Shown: one piece after another, positions 22,427 through 32,400 of the stretch
How the letters are laid out: each line of letters starts with the position of its first letter
Position numbering within the stretch: position 1 is the first letter of the stretch
Assembly: GCA_009829735.1 (NCBI GenBank)
Contig: CM020618.1
Span: 13,994,568-14,058,567, forward strand
Reading direction: 5' to 3'
Source: Pyropia yezoensis
Lineage: Eukaryota; Rhodophyta; Bangiophyceae; Bangiales; Bangiaceae
DNA: 64,000 nt
Program-made: the position numbers and the translations under genes
Notes under the pieces: model-generated
What the model was told of the DNA's origin: nothing
The model's input: the letters and a program-made list of their open reading frames with translations, nothing else
The model's database searches: none

Positions 22427-24002
22427 GGGGAGAGAACGTCGGGGGTAGGGGGGGAAGACGGGGTTGCGGTGGGGGGGGGGGGGGGGGGGGGGCGGTGGGG
22501 GGGGGGAAGACGGGGTTGCGGGGGGGGGGGGGCAGGCGGTCGATGTGGCTAAGTGGCCAGAGCGGCGGCCGACGCGATGCGCAGGCCGTCGGGGAGTAAA
22601 CGTCACCGCTGCTGCCCCCGCTGCTGCACGGGTGCGTTGCAAACGTTTCCTAGCTCGGAGCCGCCGGGGGTTGGCCTCGCCCGCCGCCGCCGTCGTGGTT
22701 TTGTTTCGTCGGCGTACAGTATGAATGTGCATACATACATCACGCAGGAGGGGGGGTGGGGAGGAGGGCCGTCGCCGCCGTCGTCGTTGCCGCTGCCGCC
22801 GCCGCAGCCGTGTTGTCTACAGTGGCGGCCGCGTCCGCGTCCAGCCCCCCCCCCCCCCGGCAACGACCGGTGGATGCGGGCGAGCGCCGACGGGAGGAGG
22901 GCAGAGTTGGCGCCAATGGCTGTGCACCGGGGCGTGATGAGAGGGACGGAGGGAGCAGGCCTGCTCACAGCACCCGCCAATGGTGGCGCGGCGGCCGCGC
23001 GTACAGTCAGCGGCCTTGTCATGGACGCGACGGGGGCCCCGGTGGCCGCTTCATCAGCTGTGCCGGTCGCTGGGTGGAAACGCCCCCCTCCTCCCCTTCC
23101 GCGCCACTCGGCCGCCTTCCCCGGGGCCCGTCCTCCAAGCCGGCCGTCCATGGCGCGTCCGCGACAGCGGCTACACCCCCTCTTCGTCACAGCCTCTACC
23201 GTGGTGGTGATGGCAGCGGCTGCCGTCCACCCTATCCGCTGGGGGGTGGCGAGCGCAGCACTGCCTTGTTCCCTCCCCCCCGCGGCGCAGACGGGACGAT
23301 TCCGGCGGGCTTCTGGCGGAAACCAATTCCGGCGGGCTTCTGGCGGAAACCACGGCTCCTGGTCGTTGGTGCGGACGCCATATACGGCACCCCCTCCCCC
23401 CCCCCCCCCGCCCCCCCCCCCCCCGGCCCCTCCCAGCAGCCCCTCCCAGCAGCCCCTCCCAGCAACCCCGCCATTGGCTGGCGCCGGCACCCCCCTCCCA
23501 GCACACCTCACAACAGAGGGGAAAAATGGGCCAAGGACAGCACAAAGAAGCAAGAGAACATGCAAGACCAGCTGTGCCCGCCGGCCCCCCTCGCACGCAC
23601 AAGAACTCAGCCCGACCCGACCCGACCCGAGGCTATTGGCCCCTACACGCTCTCCCCCGGTGCGACGGCGAGCTCATACTGACTGCTCTGAGCGCCTGAA
23701 AATCACATCCCCCTTTGTCCGACGACGCATGCGCAGAAAGTGGGAGGGGGGGGTGGGGGCGAGCTGGTGTGGGGCGGCAAAGGGAGAATGCCTGCTCCTG
23801 ATCCGACGCGCCGCGCCGCGCCGCGCCGCGCCACCACCGCCACCTCCAACGACTGCCACGGGCGAGAACGGTGCCGCCGACGGCGGCGGCACGCCCAGTA
23901 CTGCCGCCGTCCCGGGGCACGTCAACAGAGCCATCCAAGCTGACCGCCTCGGCCTCTGCCATGGCTGTGCGCACCTGCACCCAATCTCCCTCAGCTTATG
24001 CA
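22427..24002. other. Intergenic low-complexity DNA
   Basis: G runs at 22470-22490 and 22521-22531 lie just downstream of the lipid-kinase stop. The stretch also holds a duplicated 27-mer (23299-23352), three copies of a CCCAGCAGCCCCT unit near 23432-23465, CCCGA repeats near 23610-23630 and CGCGC repeats near 23808-23832. No gene is recognised. Confidence 0.5.
23299..23352 (+). repeat. Perfect tandem duplication of 27 bp
   Basis: The 27-bp unit beginning ATTCCGGCGGGCTTCTGG occurs twice head to tail (23299-23325, 23326-23352) without mismatches. The unit length is a multiple of three but no gene is evident. Confidence 0.9.
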
Positions 24003-24100
24003 GTCCGGACACCACTTCTATTGTAATACAGACATGCTGTCCGACACCACTTCAATATGTATTGTCATACAGACATGCTGTCCGACACCACGTCAATGTA
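24003..24100 (+). repeat. Imperfect ~41-bp tandem repeat, about 2.5 copies
   Basis: Units begin at 24003, 24039 and 24080 with GTCCGACACCAC and end with ATACAGACATGCT. Its AT content is well above the flanks. The stop codon of the minus-strand candidate at 24065-25474 lies inside it. Confidence 0.85.
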
Positions 24101-25474
24101 TATATGCGCCCCCGGGGGGGCCCCCGACGGCGCCCACGCCGCCCGGTCGGGCGCGTCGAGGCCGGCGGGGGGGGTATCCGCGGCCGTGTCGTCGGCGCCC
24201 CCCGCCCCCGCCCCCCCCCCCTCCCCCTCTGGCAGCAACGAGACGGCCAGGCGGAGGCGGAAAAAGCGGAGCGAAAAGACGCGGAGCCCCCCCCCCCCCC
24301 CCCCTCCACTGCCCCCGCCCTCTGATGGTTCGTCCGCGCCCCCCCCCGCCGGCTCGGCCGCGCAGGTGGAGGCGAGGAAGGCGGCGACGGCGGCGGGTGC
24401 AAACGCGGCGGTCTGGCCCTTGACCGCCACGCTCGCGTCGCGGCGCGACTCGATGCGCGCCGCCTTTGGCGACCGCATCCCAAAGACGGTGCGCGCCCAA
24501 AAGCCGATGCGCTTGGTCGCCATGGCGGCGACCACCTCGGCGGTCGCGGCGTCGTCAATGGCAGGGGCAGGGGCGCCGGCATTGGGCGCGCCCGCCGCGG
24601 CGGGGGGGCTGGCCGCCGCTACGCCGGGGGTGGTGGCCCCAGGGGGGTGGGGGGTGCGGCCGGCGGCGAGCGCACCATCCCCTCCCTCTCCTCCTTCCGC
24701 ACCGTCCCCCCGCCTTCGGTCATGGGCCCCGGCCGCCGCCGCCGCTCCCCCCCCCCCCCCCCCCCCCTTGGGGCTTGCGGTGCCACGAGCGGCGCCAGCT
24801 GCAGCAGCGCATTGTGAACAAGGGAGCGGGCAAGAAGACGGTGTGGCCTTCGTCTTGGTCTCATCAAAGTCCACCGCCAGCACCGCCCGAACGAGTAGCC
24901 GCAGCCGCGCCTCCGTGTCGACGGCGTCCAAGTCGTCATCGTCGGCGGCGGCGGCGACAGTGTCAGCAGCGGCGGCCGGAACAACGGGGGTGGGGGGCGG
25001 GGGGGAGGGCGACCGGCCGGCCGCCGCCCTCGCGGCTACAGCAACGGACACGGCTTCGGCCGTCGCGGCAGGCGCTGCTGCCGCCGCATCCGCGTCCGCG
25101 TCCGCGTCGTCTTCCGCTTCGCTCGTTCCCGCGGCGGGGGCTGGTGATGGGCGGCGGGCGTCGAGGGTAGGGCCAGGCGGGGGGGTGCCTGGGGAGGCCC
25201 CTCCTCCTCTTCCCCCTCCTCTTCCCCCTCCTCCACTCCATCCCCCTCCTCTTCCCCCTCCTCCACTCCATCCCCCTCCCCCGCCCCCTCCTCCACTCCA
25301 TCCCCCTCCCCCGCCCCCTCCTCTGCAACGTCGTTCGCTGACACTTCCGCGGCTGATGCCGCTTCCCCCTGCCCTTCCCCCGACACCGGCGGTGAGTCGC
25401 CGGGGGGCGGCGAGGCGCTCTTCCACGGCGGCGGCGGCGGCGGCGACGGCGGCGGCCACGGCCTCCGCCTCCAT
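24065..25474 (-). CDS. Uncertain Ala/Gly-rich protein; frame doubtful
   Basis: Open frame of 469 residues from an ATG at 25474. It starts MEAEAVAAAVAAAAAAVEER, contains DTEARLRLLVRAVLAVDFDE near residue 200, and a more globular segment near 310-360 (ATKRIGFWARTVFGMRSPKA, then VAVKGQTAAFAPAAVAAFLA). That last helix-like pattern loosely recalls histone-fold proteins of the NF-YC/DRAP1 type, but I cannot claim it. Between 25200 and 25380 a different minus frame reads as an acidic repeat (GAGEGDGVEEG units) that looks more protein-like than the Gly/Trp/Ser repeat of the main frame. An intron or frame error is therefore likely. A 16-C run at about 24289-24304 is another weak point. The plus strand is also open here and shares third codon positions, so strand choice rests on composition alone. 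Confidence 0.35.
   Translation of the reverse strand: MEAEAVAAAVAAAAAAVEERLAAPRRLTAGVGGRAGGSGISRGSVSERRCRGGGGGGGWSGGGGGGGGWSGGGGRGGGWSGGGGRGGGRGGGASPGTPPPGPTLDARRPSPAPAAGTSEAEDDADADADAAAAAPAATAEAVSVAVAARAAAGRSPSPPPPTPVVPAAAADTVAAAADDDDLDAVDTEARLRLLVRAVLAVDFDETKTKATPSSCPLPCSQCAAAAGAARGTASPKGGGGGGGAAAAAGAHDRRRGDGAEGGEGGDGALAAGRTPHPPGATTPGVAAASPPAAAGAPNAGAPAPAIDDAATAEVVAAMATKRIGFWARTVFGMRSPKAARIESRRDASVAVKGQTAAFAPAAVAAFLASTCAAEPAGGGADEPSEGGGSGGGGGGGLRVFSLRFFRLRLAVSLLPEGEGGGAGAGGADDTAADTPPAGLDAPDRAAWAPSGAPPGAHIYIDVVSDSMSV
25196..25322 (+). repeat. Pyrimidine-rich tandem repeat (CCTCC/TTCCCC units)
   Basis: Repeating blocks such as CTCCTCCACTCCATCCCC about every 27-30 bp. On the minus strand they encode a Gly-Glu-rich or Gly-Trp-rich repeat depending on frame. 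Confidence 0.8.
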
Positions 25475-26380
25475 GCGCGGGGGCGAGACGAGGCGGGGGG
25501 TAGGGCAGGGGTCGGAAAAGGAAGGAGGTGGAGGAGGGCGGGGGGACGGGGGGCGGGGGGGTGGAGGGCGCCTCCGCCCGCCGACTTGGCCGTGACAGGA
25601 CGGCCGGCCGGTGGTGCAGGCTGCTAGCAGTGCTATGGCGGTGGGGTGCAAGTCGAAGCGTGCGAGAAGCCGATGGAGCGCTGCCGGTCCTGAGGCGCAT
25701 CGTCAGTGCGTCCAAGGCCGGGACTTAAGAATCTGTCTGGTTGATCACGAAAGTGCCTCGGCTTTTTGCTCCAGGTCCACCTCCTGAATTTTCGGGGCCA
25801 ACTGTTGTCAAACGTGGTGGCTCATATCTCAAAGGCGACCAAATTCCCTTCAAACATTAATGTTTCTTGATGGGGACAAGAAACAGTGCATCTCTCGGGC
25901 GCGCAGTGTGATCGGCTCACCAGGAGGGGGCACTGAGGAGATGTGGTGACAGTAGGTCTGACGCCCCTCGTTCCCCCGCACGCACCTCTTTTCTGTGTCG
26001 TCACCGGCGTCCTGGTGGTGAAGTGGGGGCCCACGGCGGCCAAACCCTGCTCAGTAGGTGTACTATATTTTCATTGATGGACGCCTCGCATGACCGCCGC
26101 CATTGCCACAGCCGCCGCCTCCGCCACCTCGGCGGCGCTTCCTTGGCCCGTGGTGGACAGCGCCGCCGTCGTCTCCGCAACCACCGCGGCACTACACACC
26201 GCGGCGCCCGTCACCGACGGCGACGGCAGACGACGCCACAGCTCCTTAGCTCCTTGGCCGGCGCGCCAGTCCCTCTCGCCTTCAACGCAAGCAAGTAATA
26301 AAATCAGTAATCGCTGGCACGGAGTCACCCCGCACCGGCGCCGAACGCCGCGTTGTCCGCCGCCCTCTCCGCTCTCCCCT

Positions 26381-26411
<31 letters not shown>

Positions 26412-26459
26412 CCCCTCTCTTCCCTCCCCGTCCCCCCCTCTCTCCAGGCGGTGTCCTCA
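25475..26459. other. Intergenic, 3' side of the giant cyclin-box gene
   Basis: Positions 25720-26090 are of lower GC and without long frames. A C run of about 26 lies at 26382-26407. The stretch downstream of the giant gene's stop should include its 3' UTR. No signal can be named. Confidence 0.4.
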
Positions 26460-29400
26460 TCACCCCCGCTGCCGGAGCTCCTCGTACCACCGGAGGAGGA
26501 GCCACGCCATCGCCTCCACCTCAACCGCATCGACCGACACCCACCCGCCCAGCAGGCCACGGCCAAGCGCCACCTCGGCGGCCGCCGCGTCGGCCACCGC
26601 CGCCGCCGTTGCCGGCGGCGGCGGCCGGGGCGCCCCACTCCCCACTCCCTCCCCACCCACCCCTTCCCCCGCCGCCAACCCCGCGCCCCCGGCCCCCGCC
26701 GTTGCCGCTGCCGCGGCTGCCGCAGCAGCCGCCGCGGCCGCCGCGGCGGCAGCCGTCGCGGCGGCGGCCGTCTCGCGCGGCGCCCCCGACCCCGCCACGG
26801 CGGCGACGCCCACCGCCACGGCGCCAGCCGCCGCGGCCACCACCTCTGGCGTCAGGGGCGCCCACCCCGTGGCCCGCGCGGCCACCAGCAGCGCCGCCGG
26901 CAGCAGCCGCCCCACCGTCCACGGGGTGAGGGTGGCGGCAAGCGGCTCGGACGCCGCCGCCTGCGCGCGGGCAATGACCACCATGGCGGCAACGAGGAGC
27001 GGCGGCGGCAGGCCGCCGTCGGCAGCGGCCGCGCCGTCGAGGGCGCCCAGGAGCGGCGCCACGTCGGGGGTGCCCGCCGGGGTGGCCGGGCCGGGGACGG
27101 GCGCCCAAAAGGGGGCCACGTCGGCGGGCAGCGTCGCGGCGTCGCCCCACCCCTCGTCCCACCCTCCCCGCCCGGCAGCGGCGGCAGCGGCTGCGGCCGC
27201 CGCAGCAACGGGCGGCGGCAGCCCCGGGGCAGACACCACCGTCACCACTACCGCCGCGGCGGGCGCAACCGCAACGGGCACGGGCACGGCGGCGGCGGCG
27301 GCGGCGGCAGCGGCGGTCGTGTCGGCCGCCGCCTCGGCGGCGGTTGCCGCTGTGGCCGTCGCGTCGGCGGTCGCCGCGGGCGGCGCAGAGACTGCCCAGG
27401 AGGCGGCGCCCGCCGCGCGGGACCGCCACGCCCCCGCCAGCCGCGCCGCGCCAACCGCCGCGTCGGCGGCGGCCCGCCACGCGGCGCCGTGCGCCCGCGA
27501 CGCGGCGGTGGGGGGCCAAACGGTGGGCGGGGCCATGGGGGAGGGCGTGGCCAGGACCGTAGCGACCACGTCGGCCATGCTCGTGCCGGGGGGGAGCGTA
27601 AAGACGGGGAGGCCGTCAAAGTAGATGACGCGCGGGAGCAGGGGGCCGGCGGGGGGCGGGGACCACGGGCCCGACCTCCACTGCGCCGGCAGGGCGGGCG
27701 CCGACCACTCCGCCGCCCACGGGGGGGCGCCCACCAAAGCGTCATGGGGCGGCTCGGCGACAGCGTGGCCGCCGGCGGGCACCGGGGCGGCGGCCGCCGC
27801 GGCCACAGCGGCCGCATCGGCAGCGACCGATGCAGCGGCGGCGGCAGCGGCAGCGGCAGCCGTAGAAGCCACGTCTAGCGCCGTGCGCGGCGGGGGTGGA
27901 GGCGGCGGCGGCGGTGGGGGCGGCGGCGGCGGCGGCGCAAACGGGTTGGCCGCTAAGTTGCCGCCGCCGCCTCCGCCGCCGCCGCCGCCGCCGCCGTCGC
28001 CGCCGCCGCCGCCGTCGCCGCCACCGCCGCCGCCGCCACCGCCGCCGCTGCCACCGCCGCCGCCGCCGCAGCCGCTGCCGCCACCTCCGCCGCCTGCTCT
28101 GGCCGTCGCCACGGCGGCAAAGGTGGCGGCCGCGACGGCAGAGGCGGTGGCGGCGGCCCCCCCCGCCACCGCGGTGGGCATGCCCGCGCCGACTGGCGCG
28201 GCCGGCGCCAGAGTCGCGTCGACGGCGCCGCCGCCGCAACCGCCTGGCGCGGACACTGCCGTCGCCGACGCCGGCATTGGCGGCCTGGGAAGCACCGCCG
28301 CTGGCGTCGTCGGCGGCGTTGGCGGGATGCACGTGACTGGCGGTGCAGGCACAATGGCCGTCGGCGGCATGATGGGCGGTACGGTTGGCGGGAAGGGCGG
28401 GAAGGGCGGCGGGGCGGTCTGCGGGGCTACCAGTGGGAAGGCGGACTGGGGCAGCAGCCCCGCCGGTACACCCGACACGTGCGCCGGGGGGGGGACCAGC
28501 GGGGCGCGGTGGGCGGACGCGCCCGCCGCCGCCGTGTGGCCGCCGCCGGTCCGTGTCGGCTGCGGCCGCCCCGCCGCCGCTGCCGCCGCCGCCGCCGCAT
28601 GGCCGCCAGGCGCGCCCGTTGCCGGGCTCGTTGCCAGCCGCCGCCGCCGCGTCGGGCGTTGACCCGGCGCCGCTGCGGCTGGCTGCTGCGACAGCGGCGG
28701 CGGTGCCACAGACGCCTCCACCCGCGCCCGTGGCGCCAGGGGCGCGTGCCGTGGTGGCACCGCCGGCGGTGCCCGCAGCGGCGGCGGCGGCTGCGACGCG
28801 GTCTGCCCGCCCCACGGCGGCGGCGGCGGCTGCGCATTCCACCCGACCCCCGGCGGCAGCGGCGACGTCGCAGTCTGCCCCACCCCCGGCGGCGGTGGTG
28901 GTTGCGCAGTCAACTGGCCCTCCGACGGCGGCGGCGCGGCTGCCGACACGGGCGGCGCAAAGATAGCGGCCGCCAGCGTGGCCGCATGGTCACTGCGGGA
29001 CACGGCGTCGTGCGCCGCCGCGGCCGGTGTCGCGATGGAGTCTGGCAGGGGCGGCGCGTGGACCCCCACCGTTGGTGGCGCCGTCGGCACCGCCGCCGCC
29101 GTTGCTGCCGTTGCCGTCGACGGCAGAGACGCCCCATCGCCACCGTCGCCGCCACCGCCTTCGCCGCTGCGGCTGGCATTGTGGGTCGAGTCGGGCGGAT
29201 CGGACGGGGCGGCGTCGGGGGCGGTGGCGGCGTGGACGGCACCGGCGGCGGCGGCGAGGGCGCCCTCCCCAGAAGGGTTCGAGACGGAAAATCGTGGCGG
29301 CGTCGACGGCCTGCGCAGCAGGCGCGGCACGGGGTGGGGGAGCGACAGCAGCGGCGACGGCGACTGCACCGGCGACGAGGGCGCCGGTGGCAGCGGACAC

Positions 29401-32400
29401 GGCGGCGGCGACGGCACCGGCGACGTGAGTGCCGGTGGCAGCGGACACGGCGGCGATGCCAGCGTTGACGCCGACGACGACGCAGACAGCGACGAAAACG
29501 TCGCCGCAGACATTGGTGCCTGTGTCGGTGCCGGTACCGGTGCCAGTGCCGGTGCAGGTGCAGGCGCCGGTGCCAGTGCCGGTGCAGGTGCAGGCGCCGG
29601 TGCCGGTGCCGGTGCTGGTGCTGGTGCCGGTGCCAGTGCAGGCTGTGTCGATAGTTGCGCCTCTGCAGGCGGCTGCGATGGTGACGGGCGGCCGCCACGA
29701 GGCCGTGACGTCGGCGGTGCCGCCACCACTGGACGGTGCGGTGGCGGCGGCGGTGACGCAGCCGGAGATTGACGATGGGCTGCGTGTGGCCGGCCGCCAC
29801 GAGGCCGCAATGATGGCGGGACCGCCGCCACTCGCCGGTGCGGCAGCGGCGGCTGCGGTGGGGACGCTGCCGGCGGCGGCCGAGACGGTGGTGGCGGTTG
29901 CGGCCGTGGCGGCGACGCAGCCGCCACGGCCTGGGCCGGCGGCGGTGGTGGCGGCGACGCGACGCGTGGGCGGGAGCCTGCCGGCAGCGTCGACTGGGGC
30001 GGCGGCCAAGCCGACGGCGACCGTGGCGGAGCCGGCGGCGCCGGCGCGGACCACACGGACGGCGGCGGCGGCTGCGGCGATGTCGGGCGGGGGGTGCTTC
30101 CTCCCGCCCCAATGGGCGTGGGCGCCACCGCCTGCGCCGGTGCCGTCACCCCACCCCCCCCCCTCCCCTTCGGGGCGGGCACACCCGCGCCCGCGGCAGC
30201 ACTCGCACCTACGCCACCGCCGCTTCCGCCGCCGCCACCGCCGCCACCACCACTGCCGCCACCACCGCCGATACGGAATGCCCCTCGTGGGCGACGGCCA
30301 CGGGCGGGCACCCCCCCCCACCCCCGCCGCCCGCCGCGGCTGTCAGTGGGTGCGGCTGTTGTTACAGAGGGGGAGGGTGAGCCCATGGGGGGCGGCGGCG
30401 AGCGCGCGGGCGCCTGCGTGGGCGCCCCTCCCCCCACCCCCTTGCCCCGCCTGTGGCCGCGGCCGTCAACGGGTGCCGCTGTGGGCGGAGGAGGGGACGA
30501 CGAGGCCGCCCTTGCCCGACCGGCCGCCGCCCGGGGGCGGCCGCCCCCGCCGCCGCGGCGGCCGCCCCGGCGGGTCGCCGCTGTCGTTGACGCGGACGCT
30601 GCCGACGGCGCCGTCGACACCGCCGCCAAAGGCGCGGCGCCCGTTGACGTCGTCCTCACCGGCGTCGTGCCCCCCGTGGGGGGCGCGCCGTGCGACGAAG
30701 CGCCGGCGGCAGCCGCTGCGCCGGTGGCGGCCGCCGCCGCCCCACCTGCCGCGGCGGCAGAAGCCGCCGCCGAGGGCGCGCCGCCGCCAGTCACGGGCGT
30801 CACCCAGCCAGGCTCCGCTGCGCATCCCGGTTGTGACCCAGCGGCCGCGGCAGGCGCGGCAGGCGCGGCCGGCGCGACCGGCGTGTCCCGCGCGTCCCGC
30901 GCGGGGCCGCCTGTCTCGGGGGCGCGGGAGGTAGAGTCGGCCGCCACGCTGGTCGCCCCGCGGGCATGGGCGGCGGATGTGTTGGGCGGGAACGGCGCCG
31001 CCGCGGCAGCACCATTGCCTGTGGCCGCAACAGCGGTGACAATGCCGACGCCCGCCGACGGCTCGCCTGCGGGAGGGGCCCCGCCGTCACGTGGCTGGTC
31101 GACGGTGCGGATGGCCGACGGCAACTCCGGTACTCCCTCGGTGCCGCCGTCGGTGGTGGCCCCCTCAGCAGCGTCACTGCCACCGCCGCCGCCCCCCGCC
31201 GCGGGGTGGTCCCGGCGGGTCGGGGGGAGGAAAGCGGCATCGGTGGTGGCCCCCTCTGCGGGGCCACCCGGTCCGTGATGAGTGGCGCCGCCACCACGAA
31301 AGCCGGCTCGGCCGCCACCCACGCTGGGCAGCGGCGCCGCAGCTGCCACGCCCAAGCCCCCCCGCGAGCCCCCACAGTTAGCCGTGGTCGCTTGATCTGC
31401 GGCCACCCCACCGGCGATGGCAGGGGCGGCTGCGCCGGGGGTGACAGATGTTGTGGTCGTCCCAGCAGCCCCTCCGTGGATATCGGCAGTGGCCTCCTCG
31501 GGAGCGACCAGGATCAGGGCGGCGGCCGACGCCACGTCGGTAGAAGCCGCTTCGTCATCCGCCGCCGCCTCATCTACCACCGCCTCCTCCACTACTGCTT
31601 CCGTCGCCGCCTCGGCATCGCTCGCCGCCGCGTTGACCGCCGCACCTTCTGTCGCTGTCGCCTCGGTCACCGCCACATCGGTCGCTGGCTCGTCGGTCCC
31701 TGCCACGTCGGTCTCCGCCGCGTTAGCTGCCATACCCTCTGCTGTCGCATCCTCGGTCGCGGCTGCCTCTGTCGTCGTCGCCTCGGTCGCCGTCTCTTCG
31801 GTCGCGGTCGCCTCCGCCGCCGCCGCCTCAGTCGCCGCCGCCTCGGTCGCTGCCGCGGTCACCGCCGCCGTCGCGCGCTGCCGGCGGCTGGACCCCTGCC
31901 GTACCGGCGGCCGCCGCGACTGGCGGACGGGCAGCAGTGGCGCCACGTCAAAGCCGTCGTCAATGAGGCCCATCAGCAACGGTTGCAGCGTCGCCGCCTC
32001 GGAGAGGGGCACCCCTCCCTCCCCTGGACGGAGCCCTGACCGTCGAAACCAGTACACGAGCGTCCACTCCATGGCGGCCGCATCCGCGGTGGTCACCACC
32101 GCCGCCTCCTGGCCGCCGAGGAGTTCGCAGAGGTTGGCAACGAGCGTCGCCACTTCCACCGCGTCCGCCGTCTCGGCGCCCCCCACGTGCAGCTGAGCCG
32201 ACCAGTCGGCCCAGCGCGTGCCCGACGCGGCCAGCCCCACCCCCGCGACGATCAGTCGGTGGGCGGTCCAGTCTGTGAGGACCAGCATGGGGTTCACGTC
32301 GCGGGCACGGGCGGCCAGCACTAGGCCAGACAGGATGAGCATTGGCGGCACCCTCCCCTTTGCGCCGAGCCACCACGTGAACGCCATGATGCGCACGAGG

